Assembly: GCA_020636895.1 (NCBI GenBank)
Contig: JACJWZ010000001.1
Span: 744,001 to 808,000 of the forward strand
Length of the DNA stretch: 64,000 nucleotides
Direction: 5' to 3'
Source of the DNA: Thermoleophilales bacterium
GTDB taxonomy: Bacteria > Actinomycetota > Thermoleophilia > Solirubrobacterales > 70-9
Made by a program: the position numbers and the translations under genes. The notes beneath the pieces were generated by a model. That model did no database searches, was not told where the DNA came from, and worked only from the letters and a program-made list of their open reading frames with translations. Below are positions 26,786-37,155 of the stretch, one piece after another (within the stretch, counting starts at the first letter, position 1; the number at the start of each line of letters is the position of its first letter).

Positions 26786-27970
26786 ATGGACGAGCCCACC
26801 ATGGACGAGCCCAGAACAGCCCAACTCGAGCGCCTGCTCGCGGTCGGCCGCAGTCTCGTCTCGGTTGCCGAGCCCGACGAGGTCCTCGATCACGTGATCG
26901 AGGCGGCCCGCGACCTGACCGGCGCCCGGTACGCCGCCCTCGGCGTCCTCGACCGTGACGGCGTCGGCCTCGAGCGGTTCATCTTCACGGGGATGGACGA
27001 GGAGACGCGTGCCGGGATCGGTGACCTCCCGCGCGGGCTCGGCATCCTCGGGGAGCTGATTCGCCACCCCGAGCCGCTGCGGCTCGAGGAAATCGGCGCC
27101 CACCCCCGCTCGCACGGCTTCCCTGGCGGCCATCCGCCGATGAGCTCGTTCCTCGGTGTGCCGATCTGCATCCGCCACGAGGTCTTCGGGAACCTGTATC
27201 TGACCGAGAAGGAGGGCGGCGGTCCGTTCAGCGACGAGGACGAGCGCCTGCTGGTGGTGCTCGCCGAGTGGGCGGCGATCGCGATCGAGGGAACGCGTTC
27301 GCTCGCGGCCGAGAAGCTTCGCCTCTCGATCGAGTCCTCGGAGCTCGAGCGGCGGCGCTGGGCCCGGGAGCTGCACGACGAGACCCTGCAGGAGCTCGGC
27401 GCGCTGCGGGTCATGCAGGAGGGCGCGCTGCGCGCCTCCGACCCGGAGGCCGCGCGCGAGGCGCTGGCGCGAGCGGGGCGTCAGGTGGAGAGCGTCATCG
27501 CTTCCCTGCAGGGTCTGATCACCGACTTGCGGCCGGCCGCCCTCGATCAACTTGGTCCGCAGTCCGCAATCGAGGCACTCGTCGAGCGGATCACCGAGCG
27601 CAGCGATCTCACGATCGACCTCGACTTCGACCTGGCCTACGAGGGCGGGCGCGTGCGTGAGCGGCTGACCCCCGAGCTCGAGGCGGCCATCTACCGGATC
27701 GTGCAGGAGGCGCTGAGCAACGTCGTCAAGCATGCCGAGGCCGATCGGGCCCGGGTGCTGGTCGAGGAGCGCGAGGACTCGGTCGTCGTCACGGTCGAGG
27801 ACGACGGCGACGGGTTCGCGCCGAGAATGGGCGGACGCGGGTTCGGGATCGTCGGGATGCGCGAGCGGGCCGAGCTGCTCGGGGGCAGGTTCGAGGTCCG
27901 CACCGCCCTCCGGGGCCGTGGCTGCAGAGTCCGGGCCGAGCTGCCGGTGTCCCGGGTCGGGGAGGCCTGA
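26786..27970 (+). CDS. DevS/DosT-like GAF sensor histidine kinase
   Basis: A 394-residue soluble kinase. One GAF domain (~20-170) contains FPGGHPPMSSFLGVPICIRHEVFGNLYLTEKEGG, closely resembling the heme-binding GAF of mycobacterial DevS/DosT; His116 (in HPPM) is at the position I expect for the proximal heme ligand. Next come a HisKA_3 dimerisation helix with phospho-acceptor His197 (ARELHDETLQ) and an HATPase with N box EALSNVVKHAEA and GFGIVGMRERAELLGG. Only one GAF is present, versus two in DevS. It faces a NarL-type regulator (convergent, 10 bp apart) and is divergent from cydA, so it is a good candidate O2/redox sensor controlling cyd. Heme binding is inferred. Confidence 0.88.
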   Translation: MDEPTMDEPRTAQLERLLAVGRSLVSVAEPDEVLDHVIEAARDLTGARYAALGVLDRDGVGLERFIFTGMDEETRAGIGDLPRGLGILGELIRHPEPLRLEEIGAHPRSHGFPGGHPPMSSFLGVPICIRHEVFGNLYLTEKEGGGPFSDEDERLLVVLAEWAAIAIEGTRSLAAEKLRLSIESSELERRRWARELHDETLQELGALRVMQEGALRASDPEAAREALARAGRQVESVIASLQGLITDLRPAALDQLGPQSAIEALVERITERSDLTIDLDFDLAYEGGRVRERLTPELEAAIYRIVQEALSNVVKHAEADRARVLVEEREDSVVVTVEDDGDGFAPRMGGRGFGIVGMRERAELLGGRFEVRTALRGRGCRVRAELPVSRVGEA

Positions 27971-27980
27971 GCTCCAGGGC

Positions 27981-28634
27981 TCAGCGGCCGGCGAGGCCGT
28001 TCTCGATCGCGTAGGCGACGAGCTCGGCCCGCGTCGAGCGCCCGGTCTTGCGCTGGATGTTGGCCCGATGCGTCTCGACCGTGCGCACGCTGAGCACGAG
28101 CTTGTCGGCGATCTCGGGGTTCATGTATCCGAGGGCGAGCAGCTCCAGGACCTCGATCTCGCGAGGGGTCAGGTCGTCGGGTGGGCCATCGGCGGTCTCG
28201 GGGGTCGCGGCGAGCCGCGCTCCGAGACCGGGGTTGATGTAGGTCTTGCCATCGACGACGGCGCGGATCGCATCGACCAGCTCACTCGCCGCGGACTGCT
28301 TGACGACGAAGCCCTTGGCTCCCGCCGCGAAAGCCTGCCGCGCGAAGGGCGGCTCGTTCTGCATCGTCAGCACGACGACCTCGGTTCCGGGGGAGATCTC
28401 CTGCACCTCGGGGATCAGCTCGAGGCTGGGCTTCCCGGGCATGCTCAGGTCGAGGACGAGGATCGCCGGCTTGTGGCCGAGGACGAAGCGCGCGGCCTCG
28501 TCGCCGTCGGAGGCCTCCGCGACGACGCGGATGTCGGGCTCCTCGCTCAGCACGAGCCGGATCCCGTCCCTGACGAGCCGATGATCGTCGGCGAGCACGA
28601 CTGTTATCTCGTCGGCGTTGGTCTCCCGCGACAT
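27981..28634 (-). CDS. NarL/LuxR-type response regulator
   Basis: A 217-residue two-domain regulator. The receiver domain has the acidic pair Asp16-Asp17, phospho-acceptor Asp62 (LVLDLSMPG) and the conserved Lys in KGFVVKQ; the C-terminal LuxR helix-turn-helix is DDLTPREIEVLELLALGYMNPEIADKL...VRTVETHRANI. ATG 28634 gives the canonical start; the frame remains open upstream but is not homologous. It is convergent with the DevS-like kinase, with their stops 10 bp apart; the two most likely form a cognate pair although not cotranscribed. Confidence 0.92.
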   Translation of the reverse strand: MSRETNADEITVVLADDHRLVRDGIRLVLSEEPDIRVVAEASDGDEAARFVLGHKPAILVLDLSMPGKPSLELIPEVQEISPGTEVVVLTMQNEPPFARQAFAAGAKGFVVKQSAASELVDAIRAVVDGKTYINPGLGARLAATPETADGPPDDLTPREIEVLELLALGYMNPEIADKLVLSVRTVETHRANIQRKTGRSTRAELVAYAIENGLAGR

Positions 28635-28767
28635 CGCTGGCAGCTTAGGCGCCGAGGCCGCCTCGGGCACCCCTGGGGGGCGCGAATGGCAGCTGGGTGG
28701 CCGCCACGGATGCCGCCCATCCGGCCGATCCGCTTGCATTCCCAGGATCGGAGCTGAGACGAGCCAT

Positions 28768-29688
28768 CTGGAGGAGCGGCGCGAGCGGCGCGAGCGACGT
28801 CTGCTGGTCGGGTACGCGCGCGACGTCCACGGCGAGGACTCGCTGGCGCTGGCCGACGTCCTCTGCGGGCTGATGGGAGCACGTCCGACCGTGCTGCGCG
28901 TCGTGCCGGTCGCCGGCTTCCTGCTCGGGGACGACATCGACCTCGCCCTCGAGCGCGAGGCCCACGACGGCCTGACGTTCGCGCAAGAGCGGCTCGCAGC
29001 CCATGATCCGCGGACACGGGCTACCGGCGATTCCTCCATCCCGCGGGCGCTGTTCGACGAAGCGGAGCGTGAGGGCTCGAGCGTGATCGTCGTCGGCTCC
29101 ACCCATCGCGGCAAGGTCGGGCGGCTGCTGGCTGGAAGCACCGCCACCGCGCTTCTGCACGGAGCCCCCGCCGCGGTCGCCGTCGCGCCGCTCGGGTACG
29201 CCGAGGCCGAGCCCCGTTCGGTCAAGCGCATCGGAGTCGCCGTCGACGGCTCCGATGAGTCGCTGACCGCGCTCGCCGGGGCGATCGAGCTCGCCGACGC
29301 GGCGGGAGCCGAGCTCGCCATCTTCACCGCGGTGGAACCGACGACGTTCGGATACGGCCCCGCGATCGAGGCGCTGACGGCCGGTGAGATCGAGAGCGAG
29401 GCCACCGAGCACGCGCGCCGGGTGCTCGCGGATGCCGTCGACCGAGTGCCCGCTGACATCCCGGGGCGCAGCCACCTGATCCGCGGCGACATCGGACAGC
29501 AGCTCGAGGAGGAGTCGAAGCACCTCGACCTGCTGATGCTCGGCTCGCGCGGCTACGGACCGTTGCGTGCAACGTTGATCGGCTCGGTCTCACGCCATGC
29601 CGTCAGCTCCGCCCACTGCCCGGTTCTGATCACGCCACGCGGCGTAGGAAGCCAACCATTCGGGGATCCGGAGGCGGCCGCCGACTGA
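28768..29688 (+). CDS. Tandem-domain universal stress protein
   Basis: Two Usp domains in one chain (~300 residues). Domain one begins RLLVGYARDVHGEDSLA and ends with GSTHRGKVGRLLAGSTA; domain two begins KRIGVAVDGSDESLTALAGA and ends GSRGYGPLRATLIGSVSRHAV...CPVLI, a complete ATP-binding signature. The start is unresolved: the only standard in-frame codon upstream is TTG 28618, inside the divergent regulator gene; CTG 28768 lies just before homology begins and is used here provisionally. Tandem Usps are classic members of the DosR/DevR dormancy regulon in mycobacteria, so its place beside a DevS-like pair is meaningful. Confidence 0.8.
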   Translation: MEERRERRERRLLVGYARDVHGEDSLALADVLCGLMGARPTVLRVVPVAGFLLGDDIDLALEREAHDGLTFAQERLAAHDPRTRATGDSSIPRALFDEAEREGSSVIVVGSTHRGKVGRLLAGSTATALLHGAPAAVAVAPLGYAEAEPRSVKRIGVAVDGSDESLTALAGAIELADAAGAELAIFTAVEPTTFGYGPAIEALTAGEIESEATEHARRVLADAVDRVPADIPGRSHLIRGDIGQQLEEESKHLDLLMLGSRGYGPLRATLIGSVSRHAVSSAHCPVLITPRGVGSQPFGDPEAAAD

Positions 29689-30057
29689 AGACGATCCTGG
29701 AGGGGCACGGGGTTGCGGGGGGAGTTGTCAGGAACCTGGTCCGGGGACCGACCTCTCCGGTCGAGACGGACAGGACGTCCGCTTGAAGGACGGGAAGCGG
29801 GCGGCACGGATGCCGCTCCGCGACCCCTTCGAGGGTCCGCGTGGGGGGGCGCGGGCCCTCGAAGGGGCCGGTCCGCCGCTGATCGTGCTGCGCTGGAGGG
29901 CGCCGGCATCGGAGTCGGAGGCGCCGCCCTGGCCGAGCGCACGTAGCGGCAAGTGGGACCGGCCGGCCGGCGCTAGCGGTAGTTTCACGCGGGCGCCAGT
30001 CCGTCCGGACCCCTCGGCAGGGGGCGCGGAGATGGAGATTTCGGAGGAACCACGGCC
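29689..30057. other. 369-bp intergenic region before dsbA-like gene
   Basis: No supported gene. The only sizeable plus-strand frame (29783-30061) has biased Arg/Pro/Ala composition without a ribosome site and runs into the next start. The region holds a strong 18-bp hairpin (29824-29867) and, just before the next gene, a GGAGGA ribosome site. Confidence 0.6.
29824..29867. repeat. Strong 18-bp inverted repeat (hairpin)
   Basis: Arms 29824-29841 and 29850-29867 (CCCCTTCGAGGG...) pair at 17 of 18 positions, the remaining pair being G-T, around an eight-base G-rich loop. It lies 135 bp after the Usp stop. No T-run follows either arm, so it is either a rho-independent-like terminator without U-tract or an RNA structure in the leader of the DsbA-like gene. 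Confidence 0.75.
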
Positions 30058-30810
30058 ATGAGCCATCGCAAGGAGCAGAAGAGAGAGCTGAAGGAGAAGC
30101 GCCTCGCGGCCGAGAAGGCCGAGGCCGAGGCCGCGGCGCGGAAGCGCCGCTCCGCGTTGATCGCCGGCGGGGTGGGCCTGGTGGCGCTGATCGGGATCGT
30201 CGTGTTGATCGTCGTGAGCCAATCCGGCAAGGACGACGCCAAGGTCGAGGGCACCGATCTCTTCGCCAACGTCCCGCAGAAAGGGATCGCGATCGGCGAC
30301 GAGGACGCTCCCGTCACGGTCATCGAGTTCGCCGATCTCCAGTGCCCCTTCTGCCGCGATTTCGCGATCCACGAGCTGCCCGGGATCGTCAAGGACTACG
30401 TGAAGCCCGGCGACGTCCGGATGGAGCTTCATCTCCTGGCGTTCATCGGCGCGGACTCGGAGACCGGACGCCAGATCGCCGCCGCCGCCGCGCAGCAGGA
30501 CCGGATCTGGCCGCTCGCCGAGAACGTGTACTCCCACCAGGGAACGGAGAACACCGGCTACCTCACCGAGGACTTCATGCGTGACCAGGGCGAGGCGGTG
30601 GAGGGGCTCGACATCGATCAGGCCATCTCCGACCGCGGTTCCGAGGAGGTCTCGCAGTACGAGCAGAAGAGCGAGGAGGAGGCACGGAAGTCCGGCGCCA
30701 CCTCGACCCCGGCGTTCCTCGTCGGCCCCACCGACGGGAAGAAGGAGCTCGTGGACGCCGACGGCCTGCGGGACGCGATCGACAAGGCGCTCGCCGAGAC
30801 GAAGGGGTGA
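30058..30810 (+). CDS. Membrane-anchored DsbA-like thiol-disulfide oxidoreductase
   Basis: A 250-residue protein. A charged cytoplasmic coiled-coil-like N-terminus (KEQKRELKEKRLAAEKAEAEAAARKRR) precedes one membrane helix at ~33-53, then a thioredoxin-fold domain outside the cell. The active site is CPFC (Cys96/Cys99), an inserted helical region follows, and the cis-Pro loop is STPAFLV. It should introduce or isomerise disulfides in exported proteins. ATG 30058 follows GGAGGA. Similar anchored DsbA proteins are common in Actinobacteria, where VKOR-type partners reoxidise them; none is seen here. Confidence 0.92.
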   Translation: MSHRKEQKRELKEKRLAAEKAEAEAAARKRRSALIAGGVGLVALIGIVVLIVVSQSGKDDAKVEGTDLFANVPQKGIAIGDEDAPVTVIEFADLQCPFCRDFAIHELPGIVKDYVKPGDVRMELHLLAFIGADSETGRQIAAAAAQQDRIWPLAENVYSHQGTENTGYLTEDFMRDQGEAVEGLDIDQAISDRGSEEVSQYEQKSEEEARKSGATSTPAFLVGPTDGKKELVDADGLRDAIDKALAETKG

Positions 30811-30834
30811 GCGCGGCCGCCTGAGGGGACGACG

Positions 30835-31947
<1,113 letters not shown>

Positions 31948-31996
31948 GCACCCGGTCGCGGCCCGAGGCGTCGCCCGTTCACAATGTGGGGCAGAG

Positions 31997-32902
31997 ATGT
32001 TCGCCGTCCTCGAAGCCGGGATCCCGCTGCTCATCGGGATCGCCTACGGATACCGCGTCGCGAAGCTGCAGCGGATCGGCCGGGCGCCCTCGGCCGCTCG
32101 GCAGGTCGCGTTCATCTGCGGCCTGCTGATCGTCGCGATCACCGCCGTTCCGCCGCTCGGCCCGATCTCCGGCGATCTCGTGCTCGGGCACATGATCACC
32201 CACACCCTGCTCACCGACGAGGCCTCGCTGCTCTTCGCGATCGGCCTCACCGGACCGGTGCTCGGCCCGGTGATGACGGCGCCGGGTCTGCGCTGGTTCC
32301 GTCAGCTCACACACCCGGTCGTGGTCCTCGTGCTCTGGATCGGCGTCATCTACGCCTGGCACACGCCGACGCTCTACCAGGCGGCGAGCGGCGAGGGCTG
32401 GATCCACATGCTCGAGCACGCCTCCTTCATCACGGTGGGGACGCTGCTTTGGATGTCGGTGCTCGGCACCTTCCCGCAGCCGTCGTGGTTCGGACCGCCG
32501 GCGCGGGTCGGGCTCGTCGTCGTCGCCCACCTCGCGATGATGGGGCTGGCGAACATCCTCATGTGGTCGGGCGACATCTACTACCCCGACTACGCGCAGA
32601 GCGCCCTCGACCGGGGGATCGATCCGCAGACCGACCAGGGGATCGCGGGCGCGATCCTGATGCTCCAGGGCGGGCTGATCATGATCTCGGTCTTCATCTT
32701 CGCCCTGATGCGCTGGCAGCGAGTGGACATGGAGAAGCAGCATCTGCTCGACTTCGCCCTCGCCCACGGCGTCAAGCTCGACGAGGACCGGGCCGCGCGC
32801 GCAGCCTCGGCCGGTACCGGCGACCTGCTCCGCAGCCGGATCGAGCGGGCCGCCGGTGAGCATCGGGCCGTAGAGCGAGACGAGCCGGTGGGCGCATCAT
32901 GA
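31997..32902 (+). CDS. CtaG-like cytochrome c oxidase assembly membrane protein
   Basis: A 301-residue protein with about seven membrane helices and conserved His residues at helix ends (LGHMITHTLLTDEAS, YAWHTPTLYQAA, MLEHASF), the pattern of the caa3-type CtaG (PF09678-like) family linked with copper delivery to heme-copper oxidase. ATG 31997 begins directly with a membrane helix. The C-terminal ~50 residues are soluble and charged. It is translationally coupled to a tiny single-helix protein (ATGA overlap). Family recognised by pattern; the exact role is uncertain. Confidence 0.78.
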   Translation: MFAVLEAGIPLLIGIAYGYRVAKLQRIGRAPSAARQVAFICGLLIVAITAVPPLGPISGDLVLGHMITHTLLTDEASLLFAIGLTGPVLGPVMTAPGLRWFRQLTHPVVVLVLWIGVIYAWHTPTLYQAASGEGWIHMLEHASFITVGTLLWMSVLGTFPQPSWFGPPARVGLVVVAHLAMMGLANILMWSGDIYYPDYAQSALDRGIDPQTDQGIAGAILMLQGGLIMISVFIFALMRWQRVDMEKQHLLDFALAHGVKLDEDRAARAASAGTGDLLRSRIERAAGEHRAVERDEPVGAS

Positions 32903-33135
32903 CCCCGACCCTGCTCCTCGCCCACCACACGCTTGGCCACGCGAGCGAGCAGTTCGCGATCTACTTCGGGCCGGTGATCGTCCTCGTGATCGTCCTCGTG
33001 ATCGCCAGCAAGCGCCACGCGCGGACATCGGGTGAGGAGGGCCTGATCGAGCTCGAGGACGAAGGCGACGAGGCGGGTGAGGAGACGGTCACCGCCGGTT
33101 CCGGGGGCGCAACCAGCGCGCGCGGGGGAAGCTAG
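32899..33135 (+). CDS. Small single-pass membrane protein
   Basis: A 78-residue protein with one helix (IYFGPVIVLVIVLVIASK), then an acidic and Gly/Ser-rich tail. Its ATG overlaps the stop of the CtaG-like gene (ATGA), which argues that it is real and works with that protein. No family recognised. The N-terminal His-rich LAHHTLGHA may bind metal; that is speculation. Confidence 0.7.
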   Translation: MTPTLLLAHHTLGHASEQFAIYFGPVIVLVIVLVIASKRHARTSGEEGLIELEDEGDEAGEETVTAGSGGATSARGGS

Positions 33136-33196
33136 CCCGGCGGCCCCGGCCTTCCGCCCTGCGGCCCTGCGCCCCTGAGGAGGCTCGTCGCAGCGG

Positions 33197-34942
33197 CTAC
33201 TTCGTGGTGCCGAGGGTCAGGTACGAGGGCTCGCCGCGGCGCCGGACGACCGTGTGCGTTCCCAGCTGCTCGCCGGAGCTCGCCGAGGGCTGGAAGTGGC
33301 CGACGTCGGCGCCCTGGATCGTCAGCCGCAGCCGGTGACCCTTCTCGATCACCCAATCGGTCGCCTGGATCCCGATCCGGAGCTTGACCGGCCTGCCCGG
33401 CTTCGTCGGCCGCGCCGCCGGCTTCGTCATCGCGTAGAAGGGCTCGACGGGATCCCCGTTGGGGGCGAAGACGGAGCGTTTGCGGTCGAGGGCGCGGCGG
33501 CTCGCGAGCAGCGATCCCTGCGTGATCGGAACTGAGTTGCCGTCGGCCTCGACATCGGAGATACGCGCCACCCACAGCGGGTCGGCGGCGGTGCTCTTGC
33601 CCTGGAGCGTCAGCGAGATCGGGCCGTTCAGGTGCAGATCGGCCGGCAAGGGCGGCGTCGTGTAGGTGAGGGCCGTGTCCTCCTCAGGCCGCTGGTCGAG
33701 GTTGCACGGGTTGCTCGCGGGGATCGACCCGGCGCTGTATTGGATCAGCGACCGCGAGCAGGCGCCGGCGTCCGGGTCCTCGAGCCCGCCGTCGTTCCCG
33801 CGGTTCCGCTTGGGGCGCTTCGTCAGGCTGCCGTCGTTGAGCGAGACCGCCGAGCCGCTCGCGCGCCCTGAGAGATACAGCCGCCGGTAGCGGGTTCGCG
33901 GCACCGGCCAGTCGGAGTAGCGGCGCCAGCGGTCGACGCCCTGGTCGAACAGGGTCACCGGCCCGAGGTCCGTGACGCCGTTCCGCTCACCCTTGAGCCA
34001 GTGATCGAACCAGGCGAGTTCGAGATCACCGATCACGTACCGGTTCTCGGGGCCGATGGACTTCGGGCTCGAGTAGTGCGTCCATGGCCCGATCACGAGC
34101 TGCTTGCGACCGGGCTTCAGCTCCATGTCGCGGTACTGCCGCGGCGAGGCGCTGAAGAAGAGGTCCTCCCAGCCGGTGTAGACCATCGTCGGCGTGCGGT
34201 ACCTGCTGACGTCCACGGATCGCTCGCGCCACCGCGGCAGGTCCCAGTTGAGCGCGCCGCTCTCCATCCCCTCCATCGCCTGCTCGCGGAACGTCCCGGC
34301 CGGATCGCTGCCGAAGTTGGCGAGGCTGTTCCAGAGCACGGCCCCCCTCGACCAGACACCGCCCTCGGTCATGAACTCGCGGTAGATGTCGGTCGGGGAG
34401 CCGCCGACGAACGCGGCTTTCAGCGCCTTCGGCCTCTTCTCGACGGTGCGGTTCGCGCTCGCTCCCATGTAGGAGAAGCCGGTGACCCCGACCCTCCCCG
34501 TCGACCACGGCTGCCGCGCCGCCCAGGCGACGAGCTCGCGCCCGTCCCGGCGCTCGCGCTCGTCGAGCACCCCGAAGGCGCCGTCGGAGGTGCCCGTGCC
34601 GCGGACGTCGACGAGCACGTAGACGTACCCGAAGTTCGCGTAGCGCGTCGCCGGTGCGAGCGCCTTGCTGTATGGGGTCTGCTCGATGATCACCGGGAAG
34701 CGGCCGGGGGCGGGGGAGCCGTCCGCGAGCGCGGGGGCGGTGACGTCGGCCGAGAGGACGACGCCGTCGTCCATCGTGATCAGCACGTCGCGCGTCACTG
34801 ATTCGCCCGGGTAGGAGGGGGAGGGGGGCTCGAAGCCCGCCCACGTGCGCTTCGGCGCCGCGGTCGCGTGGGCCGCGAGCGCACCCAGCAGCAACGTCGC
34901 TGCGGCCACCGCCAACGCGCTTGTCAGGCCTCTCCGGAGCAC
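33197..34942 (-). CDS. Secreted CocE/NonD-family hydrolase (S15-like)
   Basis: An exported alpha/beta hydrolase of ~581 residues. After a signal peptide (VLRRGLTSALAVAAATLLLGALAAHA), the S15 fold begins with VLITMDDGVVLSADV, continues with VDVRGTGTSDG, and carries the nucleophile in GFSYMGAS (Ser157), the GxSYxG form of CocE/X-Pro-dipeptidyl-peptidase-like enzymes. A C-terminal jelly-roll domain with LRLTIQGAD follows. It hydrolyses esters or amides outside the cell; the substrate is unknown. GTG 34942 starts the signal peptide best; the frame also offers TTG 34960. It is divergent from the beta-propeller gene. Confidence 0.9.
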   Translation of the reverse strand: MLRRGLTSALAVAAATLLLGALAAHATAAPKRTWAGFEPPSPSYPGESVTRDVLITMDDGVVLSADVTAPALADGSPAPGRFPVIIEQTPYSKALAPATRYANFGYVYVLVDVRGTGTSDGAFGVLDERERRDGRELVAWAARQPWSTGRVGVTGFSYMGASANRTVEKRPKALKAAFVGGSPTDIYREFMTEGGVWSRGAVLWNSLANFGSDPAGTFREQAMEGMESGALNWDLPRWRERSVDVSRYRTPTMVYTGWEDLFFSASPRQYRDMELKPGRKQLVIGPWTHYSSPKSIGPENRYVIGDLELAWFDHWLKGERNGVTDLGPVTLFDQGVDRWRRYSDWPVPRTRYRRLYLSGRASGSAVSLNDGSLTKRPKRNRGNDGGLEDPDAGACSRSLIQYSAGSIPASNPCNLDQRPEEDTALTYTTPPLPADLHLNGPISLTLQGKSTAADPLWVARISDVEADGNSVPITQGSLLASRRALDRKRSVFAPNGDPVEPFYAMTKPAARPTKPGRPVKLRIGIQATDWVIEKGHRLRLTIQGADVGHFQPSASSGEQLGTHTVVRRRGEPSYLTLGTTK

Positions 34943-35110
34943 CGCAGTGCAGGCTATCAACTGAAATGAGGATTTCTTCAGTTATGCGTGTCGGGCGCCA
35001 CCGGCTCCGATCAGGGCCTGGTCGCGGCGCCCTCGACCACCATCGCCTCGATCCCTTGGCGCCGTTGGATGCGGCCGCTCAACCGCGTCAGCCGATGGGG
35101 GCTGAGCCGC

Positions 35111-35149
35111 GTTGCCATTTCAGTCCGGATGGAGGACCGAAATGGCAAC
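35111..35149. repeat. 16-bp inverted repeat upstream of the beta-propeller gene
   Basis: Arms 35111-35126 (GTTGCCATTTCAGTCC) and 35134-35149 pair at 15 of 16 positions around a 7-nt loop. It lies in the 283-bp divergent region between the CocE-type hydrolase and the secreted beta-propeller protein, 76 bp before the latter's ATG. It could be a 5'-UTR structure or an operator for a dimeric regulator. Confidence 0.75.
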
Positions 35150-35225
35150 TCGCGCGGTCGGTCACGCGTTCTCGGGCGACAAAAGGGCTTGCCGAACCGA
35201 GTTTCGTGCGATTTGATGCCCTTGA

Positions 35226-37001
35226 ATGTCCAGTGGGAGGTCAGCGTTCCTCGGTTGTGTGGCGGTCGCGCTCTGGCTGCTGAGCGCGGGCACGGCCGCG
35301 GCGACCCAGACGGTGGTCGTCACCAACGGCGGTGGCTCGAGCGCAGCCGCCTACACCGCGAGCCCGACCGGCGGCCTGACTCCTGTCGCCGGTTCACCGT
35401 TCACCACCGGTCAGGATCCGCACGGGGTCGCGTTCACTCCTGACGGGCGTTTCGCGTATGTCGCGAACCAAGGCGACGACGACATCTCGCGATTCTCGGT
35501 CGCGGATGACGCGCAGCTGACGCCGCTGGGAACGACGCCGACCGGGGCCAACCAGCCAGCCGGTCTGACCGTCAGCGCCGACGGTTCGCTGCTCATGGCG
35601 AGCAACCGGGACGGCACCGACACGGCACCGCGGGTCTCGGTGTTCAACATCGATGCGGCCACCGGTGGGCTGACCGCCGTAACGGGGTCACCGTTCAACG
35701 TCGGCATCTTCGACCCCCGGGGCATCGTCATGACCGCCGATCGCAGGTTCGCCTACGTCTCCGGGCGGCGCGGGCCGACGGGGCCGCCGGCCACGAACGC
35801 GCAGAGCGCGCTCGCCGTACTCAGCATCGGCGCGAACGGCGCTCTGACGCCGATCGTCGGCTCGCCCTTCTACAACGCGGCTCTCCTCGCGGGGTTCGGG
35901 ATGAGCATCTCGCCGGATGGCGGCCGCCTCTTCATGGCGCAGGCGAACGACCAGAAGATCAGCGTCTACAACCTCAACCAATCCAATGGGGCGCCGTCGT
36001 TCGTCGCTCCGTTCAACTCGGTCAACCAATCGCCGATCGAGGTCGAGCCCACGACCGACGGGTTGCGCCTCTACGCGTCGGAGGTCTTCGGCAAGTCGGT
36101 CGAGGGCTTCTCGATCAACCAGGGCACCGGTGCGCTGACGACGATCCCGGGAACACCCGAGGACCTCGGGCAGCAGGCGCAGAGCCTGAAGATCACCCCC
36201 GACGGAAACACCCTGTTCGTCTCGCGCCTCTTTGATCCCGGCAGCGTCTCGTCGCTGTCGATCGCGGCGAACGGCGACCTCTCCCTGAACGGCGCCCCGA
36301 CGGCGACGGGGGGACCGTTCCCGTCGAACTTCGGGGTCGGCATCGCTCCTACCCAGACGCCCGACGTGGCGTTCGATCACTCCGCGGTGACCCCCGGGCA
36401 GCCGACCACCTTCACCTCCACCAGCACGGTGCGCGGCGGCTACGCGACCCGCTTCGACTGGGACTTCGGCGACGGCACGACCCTCGCCGACGGCGGCCCG
36501 GACGCCACCCACACCTTCGCCGACACCAAGCCGTACACGGTGACCCTGACCGTGGCCAACGACTGCGACCCGGCGGCGATCTACACCGGCGAGGTCGTCT
36601 GGATCGGCAGCCGCGTCGTCTGCAACGGCCCGCGCACCGCGACGGGCTCCGTGACGGTCGATGCCGGCGTCGTCCTCAAGGCGAAGGCGAAGTCGAAGCA
36701 GCCGGCGGGCAAGGTGGTCGTCAAGCTCACCTGCCCCGAGGGGGACTGCACGGTCGAGCTCTCGGGCAAGACGAAGGGCAAGGGCAAGTCCTTCAAGCTC
36801 AAGCGCAAGTCGGTCGACGTCCCGGCGGCTCAGAAGACCAAGGTCAAGCTCAAGTACGCGAAGGGCAAGAAGGCGGTCCGCAAGCTCAAGGACCTCGCCG
36901 CCAAGGGCAAGCTGAAGACGAAAGTCGTCGCAACGGCCACCGACGCGGCAGGCAACGAGACGACGCAGCGGCTGAAGGTGAAGGTGAAGCCCAAGAAGTA
37001 G
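35226..37001 (+). CDS. Secreted lactonase-type beta-propeller protein with PKD domain and Lys-rich tail
   Basis: A 591-residue exported protein: signal peptide ending near GTAAATQ; a seven-bladed propeller at ~30-380 with repeated blades such as PHGVAFTPDGRFAYVANQGDDDISRFSV and PRGIVMTADRRFAYVSG (6-phosphogluconolactonase/YncE-like); a PKD domain with TRFDWDFGDGTTLADGG; and a ~110-residue basic C-terminal domain with two Cys in LTCPEGDC and many Lys. Propellers of this type often serve for binding rather than catalysis. The basic tail may hold the protein to an anionic cell surface. ATG 35226 is the first residue of the signal peptide. Confidence 0.85.
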   Translation: MSSGRSAFLGCVAVALWLLSAGTAAATQTVVVTNGGGSSAAAYTASPTGGLTPVAGSPFTTGQDPHGVAFTPDGRFAYVANQGDDDISRFSVADDAQLTPLGTTPTGANQPAGLTVSADGSLLMASNRDGTDTAPRVSVFNIDAATGGLTAVTGSPFNVGIFDPRGIVMTADRRFAYVSGRRGPTGPPATNAQSALAVLSIGANGALTPIVGSPFYNAALLAGFGMSISPDGGRLFMAQANDQKISVYNLNQSNGAPSFVAPFNSVNQSPIEVEPTTDGLRLYASEVFGKSVEGFSINQGTGALTTIPGTPEDLGQQAQSLKITPDGNTLFVSRLFDPGSVSSLSIAANGDLSLNGAPTATGGPFPSNFGVGIAPTQTPDVAFDHSAVTPGQPTTFTSTSTVRGGYATRFDWDFGDGTTLADGGPDATHTFADTKPYTVTLTVANDCDPAAIYTGEVVWIGSRVVCNGPRTATGSVTVDAGVVLKAKAKSKQPAGKVVVKLTCPEGDCTVELSGKTKGKGKSFKLKRKSVDVPAAQKTKVKLKYAKGKKAVRKLKDLAAKGKLKTKVVATATDAAGNETTQRLKVKVKPKK

Positions 37002-37155
37002 CGAGGTCGGGGACCGGTCAGCAGGCCGTTCCTCGCGCCGCGGACGCGGGAAACCACGTCCGGATGAGTTCAGCGGACGATCTGACCGACGAAGGGACAC
37101 ATGGGAACGGGAATCGATCGGTCGGCATTGTCCACCGCTATACACAATGAAGCAA

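Noticed and set aside
29783..30061. Short protein gene before the DsbA-like gene
   Set aside because: Low-complexity translation, contains the strong hairpin, no ribosome site, and overlaps the next start.
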